DNA of 43,620 nt from Oscillospiraceae bacterium (lineage in GTDB: Bacteria > Bacillota > Clostridia > Oscillospirales > Oscillospiraceae), in contig CADCMP010000013.1 in the NCBI GenBank assembly GCA_902802565.1, positions 1 to 43,620 on the forward strand, given 5' to 3'. Below the pieces are notes generated by a model. It was given only the letters and a program-made list of their open reading frames with translations. It made no database searches and was not told the origin of the DNA. Position numbers and translations under genes: made by a program. Shown one piece after another: positions 34,629 through 41,546 of this stretch. Numbering within the stretch: position 1 is the stretch's first letter; each line of letters opens with the position of its first letter.

Positions 34629-36563
34629 TTATTTTGCGACTTTCTCGCAGTAGTTCTTCATGATCTGTGCAACTTCTGCACGGGTCGCATTGGCTCTCGG
34701 CGCAAGCTTGTTGCCATCGCGTCCGGCGATGAGGCCAACGCCGACTGCCCATTCGACTGCTTCTTTTGCCCATCCGGAAACGTCGCCTGCGTCAGCGTAT
34801 TTGCTGATGTCTGCACCCTTGTGATTGTCGCCGGAATATGCTTTCAGCATGACAGCCAACTGTTCACGGGTGATGTTCTCGTTTGGACGGAAGGTGCCGT
34901 CGGGATAACCGCCGACTACATTGTTGGCTTTGGCCCAGTTAACGGCATCAGCATACCATGCACTTCCGGAAACGTCACTGAATCCGGCGTTCGGTGCACC
35001 GGTAGGTTTGCCTTCCCTTGCATACAGAGTCTGTACCAGCATTGCGCGGGTCATGTTGCTCTGTGGGGCAAAGGTGTCGGAAGAAGTTCCGTTCATGATG
35101 TTATGATCGGAGACGTACTTCACAGCATCGGCATACCAGGCAGTAGCGAGAACATCTTTATAGCCGTTGACGGTATCCGCTGCGGGGGCCGCAGAACCAT
35201 CCATCGGGCAGTTGTCGATGTTCTTCATCAGATCCAGATAGAACGCCTTGATCTCATCGGGATTCTCATTGAGAATACCGCCCATGATACCAATGTGATC
35301 GAAGTTCTGTTCCGGAGCAATATTCCACACGCCCGGTTTTACCGCATTGCCCAGCTGATAGTTCTCAACATGCGCATCATATACGCGATTTCCGTTGGCA
35401 TCCAGATGATACGGGCAGTAGCCGGAAGCTACGTTGACCATACCGTCGGAAGCATGCCATTCATATCCGGAGATGGTCTGTTTCGGAACGGTGATAGTCT
35501 TCTCATAATCACCGTATCCTACCTGGTAGGCTCCGTGCGTCTCACCATTCCATGCACCGATAATTGCAGAGGAAATAGCCAACGGAAGGAAGCAACGCGG
35601 AGTAGGCACATTGATTCCCAGCGGAGTTTCCACGGTGCGGGTTCCGTAATAATCGAAGTAGTAGACGTTATCCTGCATTTCAATGCTGGCATTGTCATAG
35701 ACCTGTTTATCAACTCGCATATCGTTCAGAATGTGATCGTTGTGAGACATGAAATCCACGTCTGTAAGAACGCGCTGAACACTTTCTATGATGGTCTCAT
35801 TGGGGTCTGCGCAGATGCCAAACTGTTCCAGATCCGGATTATAGATACCCTTCAGATCGGAAACCTGCAACGCACCGAAGACTTTGACAAGCACGTCGGT
35901 GACAAGATCTGCGAGCTTATTTACCGGCTCTTCTTCGCATACGGTGGTTCCATTGTTAACTCCTGCAATGGACGTCAGGGAGAACACCCAGTCCTTTTTG
36001 CCGCCGGTGAACAGCCCGGAGGGCGTTTCCCCTGCTGCTTTGGCTGCTGCCACTTCTTCCGGCCGGCCGTCTGCCAGCATGTCAAGAAGCGTGCGAATGG
36101 TCGGGCCGCCAAAGCTGTGACCGATAAGGTTGATCTTGTTGGTGGCGCTCCATTTGAAATTCGGAATCAGCGGATTGTTGGAATAGTCCACGCCAAAACG
36201 GTCATGGCCATGTTCTTTGGAATGTGCGATACCGTAATCCACCCGAGTTCCCATGATCTCTGCATAGATTTCACAGGCGCGATCCCAGTTGCTGGAGTAC
36301 GGGCCGCAGGAAGCTGTGTAGGTATCATATCCCAAGCTATTCAGATAATCATTGATTCGTCCGGAAGTGCATCCGAAGTAAGTGATAATCTTGCTGAGGC
36401 TGTCATACTGGCCCCATCCGAAATAGCCGTGCACAAATACGGTCTTGTAATCGCCGCCCTTTGTGTACTGCTGGTCGTTTGCTGCAGAAACCGGAATGGC
36501 AACCAGCATAACTGCCAGAGCCAGAGTCAGCACCAAACTAATGAGTTTGCGACTTTTTGTCAT
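34629..36563 (-). CDS. Secreted family I.5-type lipase with three C-terminal SLH domains
   Basis: The 644-residue protein has a clear signal peptide (residues 1-27, cleavage near PVSA-A). Residues 38-445 resemble the Geobacillus/Staphylococcus lipases: oxyanion segment FVHGYFGWGQ, GPYSSNWDRACE, the zinc-site region VDYGIAHSKEHGHDRFG (His114, His120), nucleophile Ser150 in GHSFGG, Asp373 in SDGMVN and His423 in FDHIG, so the Ser-Asp-His triad is complete. Residues 467-640 hold three SLH repeats (GYKDVLATAWYADAV, FSDVSGSAWYADAV, YADAGDVSGWAKEAV), which should bind secondary cell-wall polymer, keeping the enzyme on the cell surface. It has its own promoter and terminator. The actual ester substrate is unknown. 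Confidence 0.9.
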   Translation of the reverse strand: MTKSRKLISLVLTLALAVMLVAIPVSAANDQQYTKGGDYKTVFVHGYFGWGQYDSLSKIITYFGCTSGRINDYLNSLGYDTYTASCGPYSSNWDRACEIYAEIMGTRVDYGIAHSKEHGHDRFGVDYSNNPLIPNFKWSATNKINLIGHSFGGPTIRTLLDMLADGRPEEVAAAKAAGETPSGLFTGGKKDWVFSLTSIAGVNNGTTVCEEEPVNKLADLVTDVLVKVFGALQVSDLKGIYNPDLEQFGICADPNETIIESVQRVLTDVDFMSHNDHILNDMRVDKQVYDNASIEMQDNVYYFDYYGTRTVETPLGINVPTPRCFLPLAISSAIIGAWNGETHGAYQVGYGDYEKTITVPKQTISGYEWHASDGMVNVASGYCPYHLDANGNRVYDAHVENYQLGNAVKPGVWNIAPEQNFDHIGIMGGILNENPDEIKAFYLDLMKNIDNCPMDGSAAPAADTVNGYKDVLATAWYADAVKYVSDHNIMNGTSSDTFAPQSNMTRAMLVQTLYAREGKPTGAPNAGFSDVSGSAWYADAVNWAKANNVVGGYPDGTFRPNENITREQLAVMLKAYSGDNHKGADISKYADAGDVSGWAKEAVEWAVGVGLIAGRDGNKLAPRANATRAEVAQIMKNYCEKVAK

Positions 36564-36695
36564 AGTTCAACTATCCCTTTCCTTGTATTTCCCGGTACGT
36601 TTTCCCCTTGCATGTCCCGGGTTTCAACTTAAAAACAATCAGGGAATCTCCAGCGATTCTTCTCTCTCCCCGTATTGTTTTAACAGCATATGTCT

Positions 36696-36724
36696 AGTTT
36701 AATAAATATTGGTGTATTTTTCAA
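36696..36724 (-). promoter_or_regulatory. Putative promoter of the SLH lipase
   Basis: On the minus strand TTGAAA (36719-36724), a 17-base spacer and TAAACT (36696-36701) would start transcription near 36689, giving a leader of about 125 bases. The 333-base gap 36564-36896 is AT-rich and holds this promoter, the leader and the terminator of the next gene; no ORF with an RBS is seen in it. Confidence 0.45.
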
Positions 36725-36836
36725 TTTATTTATTATTTGTCAGTATTCATTTTTTGAATGCTTTTTTCTTGTTTCTTTGATCCTATCCTGTATCTTCCGT
36801 TTCCTGCCTGCATTTTTATTCATTTTTTCAAATAAA

Positions 36837-36869
36837 TGCCTGACGAATACTTGATGTACCCGTCAGGCA
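36837..36869 (-). terminator. Terminator after desulfoferrodoxin
   Basis: On the minus strand TGCCTGACG and CGTCAGGCA (36861-36869 with 36837-36845) form a 9-bp stem over a 15-base loop, followed by TTTATTTG. It lies 27 bases after the gene's stop. Confidence 0.7.
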
Positions 36870-36896
36870 GTGCTTTTTCTTTAGAAATTTTTTCAG

Positions 36897-37271
36897 TTAT
36901 GCCTTCCAAAGGCCGTGCAGGTTGCAGTATGCGTAAACTGCCTCAACGGTATCTCCTTCCGTAATAGCAAACACTGCCTTGGGTGCATCTCCCGGATTCA
37001 GGGCTTTTCTCTGATTTCCCTGTGCGGTCTGAAGTCCGATCCACTCAATGTAATGCTCTTCCAGCATGGGGTGCGCTGTGCTGCCCACTTCTACCGTAAC
37101 GAGGTTGCCTTCCTGGGTGCAGACGGGAACATGCTTCTCCTGGGCGGCGTCCGTGGTGTTGGGTACGAGTTCCTGCATTCTTTCACCGCAGCATACAACG
37201 GGAACGCCGCTGTTTTTTGCATAAGCAATAATGTTGCCGCAATGGCTGCAAACATAGAATTTCATTTCCAT
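36897..37271 (-). CDS. dfx: Desulfoferrodoxin (superoxide reductase)
   Basis: This 124-residue protein reduces superoxide to peroxide without releasing oxygen, as in strict anaerobes. The N-terminal desulforedoxin-like center I has Cys ligands in YVCSHCGN and VVCCGE; the catalytic center II ligands are His in EKHVP, His in TAHPMLEEHYIEW and Cys and His in AYCNLHGLWK. The ATG follows AGGAGAGGAC; an ATG two codons later is possible. It is a single-gene unit with promoter and terminator. Rubredoxin or rubrerythrin partners are not in the window. Confidence 0.95.
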   Translation of the reverse strand: MEMKFYVCSHCGNIIAYAKNSGVPVVCCGERMQELVPNTTDAAQEKHVPVCTQEGNLVTVEVGSTAHPMLEEHYIEWIGLQTAQGNQRKALNPGDAPKAVFAITEGDTVEAVYAYCNLHGLWKA

Positions 37272-37339
37272 AGAAATTGTCCTCTCCTTTTTACTGTGCC
37301 GGCAAAGCGCCGGTTTTCTTTCTTCTTATACCAATTAGT

Positions 37340-37368
37340 ATTTTATCGAAGATTATGTTAAGATTCAA
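37340..37368 (-). promoter_or_regulatory. Promoter of desulfoferrodoxin
   Basis: On the minus strand TTGAAT (37363-37368), a 17-base spacer and TAAAAT (37340-37345) place the start near 37333. The leader contains a 5-bp CCGGC/GCCGG hairpin near 37302-37316. Confidence 0.65.
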
Positions 37369-37386
37369 GCATTCCTGGGTTGCGCA

Positions 37387-37416
37387 TTGCGGCGCCCCAC
37401 CACAAAATGGTATTAT
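37387..37416 (+). promoter_or_regulatory. Promoter of the aminotransferase gene
   Basis: TTGCGG (37387-37392), an 18-base spacer and TATTAT (37411-37416) place the start near 37423. It lies inside the upstream extension of the aminotransferase frame, which supports the later GTG start. Confidence 0.5.
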
Positions 37417-37491
37417 AAACAAAGCGGTCCGATGGTTTCTGTAAATATCGTAGAACCGTCGTTTTTGAACAAATCATTTGGAGGTATCACT

Positions 37492-38682
37492 GTGACCTAT
37501 CCTTATCCGGAAAAGTCCCTTCTGGAATTAAAAAGCCTTATCCGCGCGGTTACCGAGCGGGGGAGTAACATTCCCGGCTTTATTTCTTTTGCACTGGGAA
37601 GCCCTGCTCCGGAATGCATTCCCGTGGATCTGATGCGACAGGCCTATCTGGATGTTTTTGATCAGGATCCCATGGCGGTCCTGGCATACGGTCCTCAGAT
37701 CGGGGATATCCGTTTACGGAACTGGATTATCGACTATATGGCAGCCCGTCAGAACTGTCCTTCTGTCGGGCAGGACGTTGTAATGCTGACGGGGTCCGGA
37801 CAGGGCCTTCGCCTTGCGCCCCACACTCTGTGTGATGACGGCGACGAGGTCTATTTGGATCTGTTCACCTATCCCAACGCCACTTACGCTGCCCATTATC
37901 TCGGTGCAAAACCTGTTGCAATAGAGGGAGATGATGACGGCATGCTTCCGGACAAGCTCGAAGAGGCTGCTCGCTCGAAAAAAGGAAAACTGATTTATCT
38001 TATCCCTAATTTTCAAAACCCCACCGGCCGCACCATGCCGTTGAAACGAAGGAAGGAGATTTATGAGGTCGCAAAAAAATATCATCTGGCGATCTATGAG
38101 GACGACCCCTACGGAGAGATCCGTTTCTCGGGAGACCATATTCCCTCTTTCAAAAGCTTCGACAGCGAAGATCTGGTGATCTATTCCGGGTCTTTTTCCA
38201 AAATTCTGTCTGCTGGCCTGCGCGTGGGCTTTCTGTTCGGTCCAGAGGCAATGATGAAAAAGATCACCGCAGTCAAAAACACCGACGGACAGGCTCCGCT
38301 TTATAATCAGAAGATCATCTTTCGAGCCCTGGAGCTGATCGATCTGGATGCACATATCCGTCAACTGCGCGAAACATATGGCAGAAAATGCCGTCTGATG
38401 GAACAGGCCCTGAAAAGCAGCGGCTCCTCCCAGTGCCGGATTCTTGTCCCGGACGGCGGGATGTTCATGTGGGTGGAGATTCCGGAAACCGTGGATATCG
38501 ACGCAATGAGTGACGCAATGATCGAAGCTGGGGTCGGCCCGGTAAAAAGCGCTGCTTTCACTTCCGATCTGTCCCGGCCGGGGCATGCGTTCCGCCTTAA
38601 TTATTCCGCTCCGTCGGAAACGGATATTGAAAAAGGGGCTTCGCTCTTTGGTCAGGTAACTCGACTTTTCTGCGGTGATTAG
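37492..38682 (+). CDS. PLP-dependent class I/II aminotransferase (MocR/2-aminoadipate aminotransferase-like)
   Basis: This 396-residue fold I enzyme resembles the 2-aminoadipate/aromatic aminotransferase group and the catalytic half of MocR regulators, but has no GntR DNA-binding domain. Visible motifs: FALGSPAPE and YGPQIGDIRLRNWI at the substrate entry, NFQNPTGRTM, EDDPYGEIRF, PLP lysine in YSGSFSKILSAGLRVGF, and the C-terminal Arg in HAFRLNYS. GTG 37492 is chosen because GGAGG (37480-37484) lies 7 bases before it and the promoter overlaps the longer frame. The exact substrate cannot be told from sequence. It stands alone in its operon. Confidence 0.88.
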   Translation: MTYPYPEKSLLELKSLIRAVTERGSNIPGFISFALGSPAPECIPVDLMRQAYLDVFDQDPMAVLAYGPQIGDIRLRNWIIDYMAARQNCPSVGQDVVMLTGSGQGLRLAPHTLCDDGDEVYLDLFTYPNATYAAHYLGAKPVAIEGDDDGMLPDKLEEAARSKKGKLIYLIPNFQNPTGRTMPLKRRKEIYEVAKKYHLAIYEDDPYGEIRFSGDHIPSFKSFDSEDLVIYSGSFSKILSAGLRVGFLFGPEAMMKKITAVKNTDGQAPLYNQKIIFRALELIDLDAHIRQLRETYGRKCRLMEQALKSSGSSQCRILVPDGGMFMWVEIPETVDIDAMSDAMIEAGVGPVKSAAFTSDLSRPGHAFRLNYSAPSETDIEKGASLFGQVTRLFCGD

Positions 38683-38703
38683 TATAAAGTGATGCATCCG
38701 CAA

Positions 38704-38732
38704 CAATTGTGAATTCGATTCTCGTATATAAT
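38704..38732 (+). promoter_or_regulatory. Possible promoter of the folate pair
   Basis: A perfect TATAAT (38727-38732) lies 42 bases before the cyclodeaminase ATG, but no good -35 hexamer sits at 17 bases (CAATTG there; TTGTGA is at 14). It may need an activator or be weak. Confidence 0.4.
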
Positions 38733-38773
38733 CAAGCTATAAGAATACTAGATGACTATTAGGAGGCGCTTTT

Positions 38774-39403
38774 ATGCCAGTTGAAAAATTTGCAGATAAA
38801 ACATGTAAAGACTTTTGTCGCGAAGTTTCCGCTAAGGACGGAAAGCCCGGCGGCGGCAGCGTTGCCGCACTCACCGGTGCATGCGCCGCATCTCTTGGCG
38901 TCATGGTCGCCAATCTCACAGAAGGGAAGAAGCGCTACAAGGAACACGAAGCCGAGGTCATGGATGCACGTGATAAGCTGGAAACGCTTCGCACCTACCT
39001 GCTCTATCTTGTGGACGAAGACATCAAAGGTTTTGCTCCTCTGCAGAAGTATTCTGCCATGGACAAATCTGATCCGCTGATCGCATCCAAATATCAGGGG
39101 GCACTTCGCACGGCCTGTTTTATCCCCAACGAAATTCACTATAAGATGGTGGAAGTTGCAGAACTTCTCGCCACGATTGCCGAGTTTGGTTGTGTAGGTG
39201 CAATCAGTGATATCGGAGCCGCCCTGGTTCTTTGCCGTGCCGTCATGGAAACCTGCCGTTTTACTACGCTCTCCAACGCGAAGTATATGAAAGACGAAGT
39301 CTATGCTGCCACTCTTGCGCGGGAATTTGAGATCTCTTTCGGCGAGATCATGCCGAAGATCGACGCCGCACTGGCTATGGTTGAGGAAAAGCTGTCCCGA
39401 TGA
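38774..39403 (+). CDS. fchA: Cyclodeaminase/cyclohydrolase family protein (FchA-like)
   Basis: This 209-residue all-helical protein belongs to the formiminotransferase-cyclodeaminase C-terminal family. In anaerobes such proteins act as methenyl-THF cyclohydrolase or formimino-THF cyclodeaminase. The family signature is at the N-terminus: SAKDGKPGGGSVAALTGACA, followed by MVANLTEGKKRYKEHE; the central DEDIKGF and the later GCVGAISDIGAAL helix are also typical. AGGAGG lies about 8 bases before ATG 38774. Its stop overlaps the start of the FolD-like gene (ATGA type, 39400-39403), so the two are coupled, suggesting a C1-folate role. Confidence 0.9.
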   Translation: MPVEKFADKTCKDFCREVSAKDGKPGGGSVAALTGACAASLGVMVANLTEGKKRYKEHEAEVMDARDKLETLRTYLLYLVDEDIKGFAPLQKYSAMDKSDPLIASKYQGALRTACFIPNEIHYKMVEVAELLATIAEFGCVGAISDIGAALVLCRAVMETCRFTTLSNAKYMKDEVYAATLAREFEISFGEIMPKIDAALAMVEEKLSR

Positions 39404-40191
39404 GCGAACCGGCTTCTATTCTCTCCATTTCTCCCTTGCTGGACGAACTCAAACAGCAGACGGTCACAACGATCGAAACCCTTGGGCGAGCGCCGCGGCT
39501 GGCTCTCCTTCGCTGCGTCTCTGAGCCGGGCTCCATGTTTATGGAAAAACAGATCCGCGCGGCATGTCGGGATACCGGTGTGGAGTGTTGGTTTATGGAG
39601 CTCCCCTCCTATCTTGCAGAAGATGTCCTCGTCAAAGCGGTCCATCAGATCGGACAGGATAATTCCGTCGATGCCGTCGGCCTTCTCTGCCCACCGCAAT
39701 ACGATAAAAGCCTTCTGGGTTCCGCCATCGGCGAGCAAAAGGACATTAATGGGTACTGCCGTACATCCTCTTCCCGCTTCCTCCCCTGTTTTGACGGCGC
39801 CGTGTCACAGATTCTAGACCATTTCCAGATTCCCTGTGACGGGAAACAGATCCTTTTTCTGAATTACAGCAAGGCGGAACACTATATTCTGCGGCGTATT
39901 CTTGGAATCCGCGGCGCAGAGATTGTCGTTCGGGAAGATTCTTCCCCCGAGCCGGACTTTGTCCCAGATCTCGTGTTTACCGCTGGTCCTCTCGAAGAAG
40001 TTCCTCCCTCTTTGCTTTCCTCCGCGACATATGTTGTTTCGGTTGCCGTGGGCTCATATGGAGAACCTTCCTATACAGAGGATGGCGGAATAAAGTGCTC
40101 GGTTTCTGCCAAGATTCTGCCAGTTCCCGGTGGTGTAGATTCTGTAATTCCTTATATCTACACGTTAAATGCTGCAAAAGCCGCAAAATGA
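39400..40191 (+). CDS. Divergent FolD-like protein (methylene-THF dehydrogenase/cyclohydrolase family) lacking standard active-site motifs
   Basis: The 263-residue protein has the length and outline of FolD: PRLALLRCVSEPGS near residue 35, the KDINGY segment, and the C-terminal PVPGGVDSVIPYIYT. By eye, ungapped alignment puts Met48 at the catalytic Tyr and Ile52 at the catalytic Lys (a Lys50 lies nearby), Leu96 at the Gln of the VQLPLP motif, and Asn117 at the second Asp of KDVDG. The NADP loop normally reading G-x-S-x-x-V-G-x-P is replaced by NYSKAEHYI. Its overlap with the cyclohydrolase-family gene suggests that partner supplies cyclohydrolase activity; this protein may be a specialised dehydrogenase, a non-catalytic partner, or have another role. 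Confidence 0.75.
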   Translation: MSEPASILSISPLLDELKQQTVTTIETLGRAPRLALLRCVSEPGSMFMEKQIRAACRDTGVECWFMELPSYLAEDVLVKAVHQIGQDNSVDAVGLLCPPQYDKSLLGSAIGEQKDINGYCRTSSSRFLPCFDGAVSQILDHFQIPCDGKQILFLNYSKAEHYILRRILGIRGAEIVVREDSSPEPDFVPDLVFTAGPLEEVPPSLLSSATYVVSVAVGSYGEPSYTEDGGIKCSVSAKILPVPGGVDSVIPYIYTLNAAKAAK

Positions 40192-40211
40192 GGACTTTTT
40201 TTCAGAAATCA

Positions 40212-40240
40212 TTGACATGATTGCAATTATTTGTTAATAT
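40212..40240 (+). promoter_or_regulatory. Strong promoter of rplJL
   Basis: TTGACA (40212-40217), a 17-base spacer and TAATAT (40235-40240) place the start near 40247, at the beginning of the L10 leader. Confidence 0.75.
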
Positions 40241-40249
40241 ATCGGAGCG

Positions 40250-40315
40250 CTCCAAAGACAGCAGGTGGTAATAACCGTAAATCCTGCCGAGGAAAGCATC
40301 GATTAGATTGCTATG
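40250..40315 (+). promoter_or_regulatory. Ribosomal protein L10 leader RNA
   Basis: The segment AAAGACAGCAGGTGG ... TAAATCCTGCCGAGGAAAG matches the conserved core of the Firmicutes L10 leader: AGCAGG (40259-40264) pairs with CCTGCC near 40283-40288, with a kink-turn-like internal part. Known leaders of this type bind the L10(L12)4 complex and shut down transcription of rplJL. A terminator follows immediately. Confidence 0.85.
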
Positions 40316-40351
40316 CCTTTATGTTCTTTTGAGCATAAAGGTTTTTCTTTT
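40316..40351 (+). terminator. L10 leader attenuator terminator
   Basis: CCTTTATGTTC (40316-40326) pairs with GAGCATAAAGG (40331-40341), one T-G pair, over a T4 loop, and is followed by TTTTTCTTTT. It is the regulated terminator of the L10 leader, before the rplJ RBS (GGAGGTGA, 40371-40378). Confidence 0.88.
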
Positions 40352-40387
40352 ATGAGCGTAGAAACTTTATGGAGGTGAAAAACACAC

Positions 40388-41056
40388 ATGCCCAACGAAA
40401 AAGTTCTTAACGAGAAAAAGGCCGTTGTTGACGCTCTTACTCAGCGTTTGCAGAATGCAGTCGCTGGCGTTTTTGTTGACTACAAAGGTATCAGCGTTCT
40501 GGAAGACACCGCTCTTCGTGCAGAAATGCGTGAGAACAATGTTAACTACACCGTTATCAAAAACACTCTGGCTCGTTTCGCAATCAACAACGTCGGTTTC
40601 AGTGAGCTCGACTCTATACTGAACGGAACAACTTCTCTGGCAACATCCGATGAAGATCCTATTGCTCCTTTCCGTATTCTCAGCAACGCTTCCAAAAAGA
40701 TGGCTGACAAGTTTAACGTCAAGGCAGCTTTCATGGATGGAAAGATCCTTTCTGAGTCTGAGATCGAAGAACTGTCTAAGCTGACTTCCAAAAACGATCT
40801 TATTTCTATCGTTCTTGGTACCATGCAGGCTCCTATTGCAGGTCTTGCTTGCGTTCTGGATCAGATCGCAGAAAAGGGCGGCGCTGCCGCAGTTGCACCT
40901 GCTGAGGCTCCTGCCGAAGAAGCTGCTGATGCTCCCGCCGAAGCACCTGCTGAGGCTCCCGCCGAAGCACCTGCTGAAGCTCCTGCCGAAGCACCCGCCG
41001 AAGCTCCTGCTGAGGCTCCCGCTGAAGAAGCCGCCGAGGCTCCCGCAGCAGAATAA
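40388..41056 (+). CDS. rplJ: 50S ribosomal protein L10 with long PAEA-repeat C-terminal tail
   Basis: Residues 1-165 are ordinary L10 of the ribosomal stalk base: NEKKAVVDALTQRLQ, VFVDYKGISV, YTVIKNTLARFAI, then the C-terminal helix that docks L7/L12 dimers (LISIVLGTMQAPIAGLACVLDQIAEK). Residues from about 168 to 222 are an added tail of Ala, Pro and Glu in PAEA units (about ten copies), giving 222 residues against the usual 165-175. The tail's DNA has a 12-base period with synonymous changes, so it is not a simple recent slippage product. rplL follows after 42 bases. Confidence 0.96.
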   Translation: MPNEKVLNEKKAVVDALTQRLQNAVAGVFVDYKGISVLEDTALRAEMRENNVNYTVIKNTLARFAINNVGFSELDSILNGTTSLATSDEDPIAPFRILSNASKKMADKFNVKAAFMDGKILSESEIEELSKLTSKNDLISIVLGTMQAPIAGLACVLDQIAEKGGAAAVAPAEAPAEEAADAPAEAPAEAPAEAPAEAPAEAPAEAPAEAPAEEAAEAPAAE

Positions 41057-41098
41057 TTTATTATTGATTACAAACTACTAATTTAGGAGGAAATACAA

Positions 41099-41476
41099 AT
41101 GGCAAGCGAAAAAATCGAAGCCATGATCGAAGAGATCAAAGGCCTTACCGTTCTTGAACTGAGCGAACTCGTACACGCACTGGAAGAAACCTTCGGCGTT
41201 TCTGCTGCAGCTGCAGCAGCACCCGCAGCCGCTGGCGCAGCAGCTCCGGCAGCTGAAGAAAAGACTGAATTTGATGTTGTTCTCACCAGCTTTGGTGCCA
41301 ACAAGATCGCTGTTATCAAAGAAGTCCGCGGCATCACCGGTCTGGGCCTGGCAGAGGCAAAGGGCCTTGTCGAGAGCGCTCCGGATGCAAAGATCAAAGA
41401 AGCAGCTTCCAAGGAAGATGCAGAAGAGATCAAGGCAAAGCTCGAAGCAGCTGGCGCAACTGTCGAACTCAAGTAA
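41099..41476 (+). CDS. rplL: 50S ribosomal protein L7/L12
   Basis: This complete 125-residue stalk protein has the N-terminal dimerisation helix region ([20 protein letters not shown]), the Ala/Pro-rich hinge (about residues 38-60) and the C-terminal factor-binding domain ([32 protein letters not shown]). AGGAGGAAATACAA precedes the ATG. It is cotranscribed with rplJ and ends at the terminator at 41497, so rpoB does not follow in the same operon as it does in most bacteria. Confidence 0.97.
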   Translation: MASEKIEAMIEEIKGLTVLELSELVHALEETFGVSAAAAAAPAAAGAAAPAAEEKTEFDVVLTSFGANKIAVIKEVRGITGLGLAEAKGLVESAPDAKIKEAASKEDAEEIKAKLEAAGATVELK

Positions 41477-41496
41477 TTTATTTACAGCAACTGTTT

Positions 41497-41534
41497 ATGC
41501 CGTATTACCTGTTGGTAATACGGCATTTTTTAAG
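41497..41534 (+). terminator. Terminator after rplL
   Basis: ATGCCGTATTACC (41497-41509) and its exact complement (41514-41526) form a 13-bp stem with a TGTT loop, followed by TTTTTTAA. The RBS of the next gene comes right after it. Confidence 0.9.
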
Positions 41535-41546
41535 GGGTGATTTCGA

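Noticed and set aside
34629-36632. Long plus-strand open frame opposite the SLH lipase (34500-36632)
   Set aside because: The minus-strand frame has a signal peptide, catalytic triad and SLH repeats; the plus-strand frame has none and overlaps the terminators.
36564-36896. AT-rich 333-base gap as a mobile element scar or small RNA gene
   Set aside because: No terminal repeats or target duplications are seen; promoter, leader and terminator account for the recognisable signals.
37387-37491. Upstream extension of the aminotransferase as coding sequence
   Set aside because: No RBS precedes the first start, the promoter overlaps it, and GGAGG with GTG at 37492 gives the normal family length.
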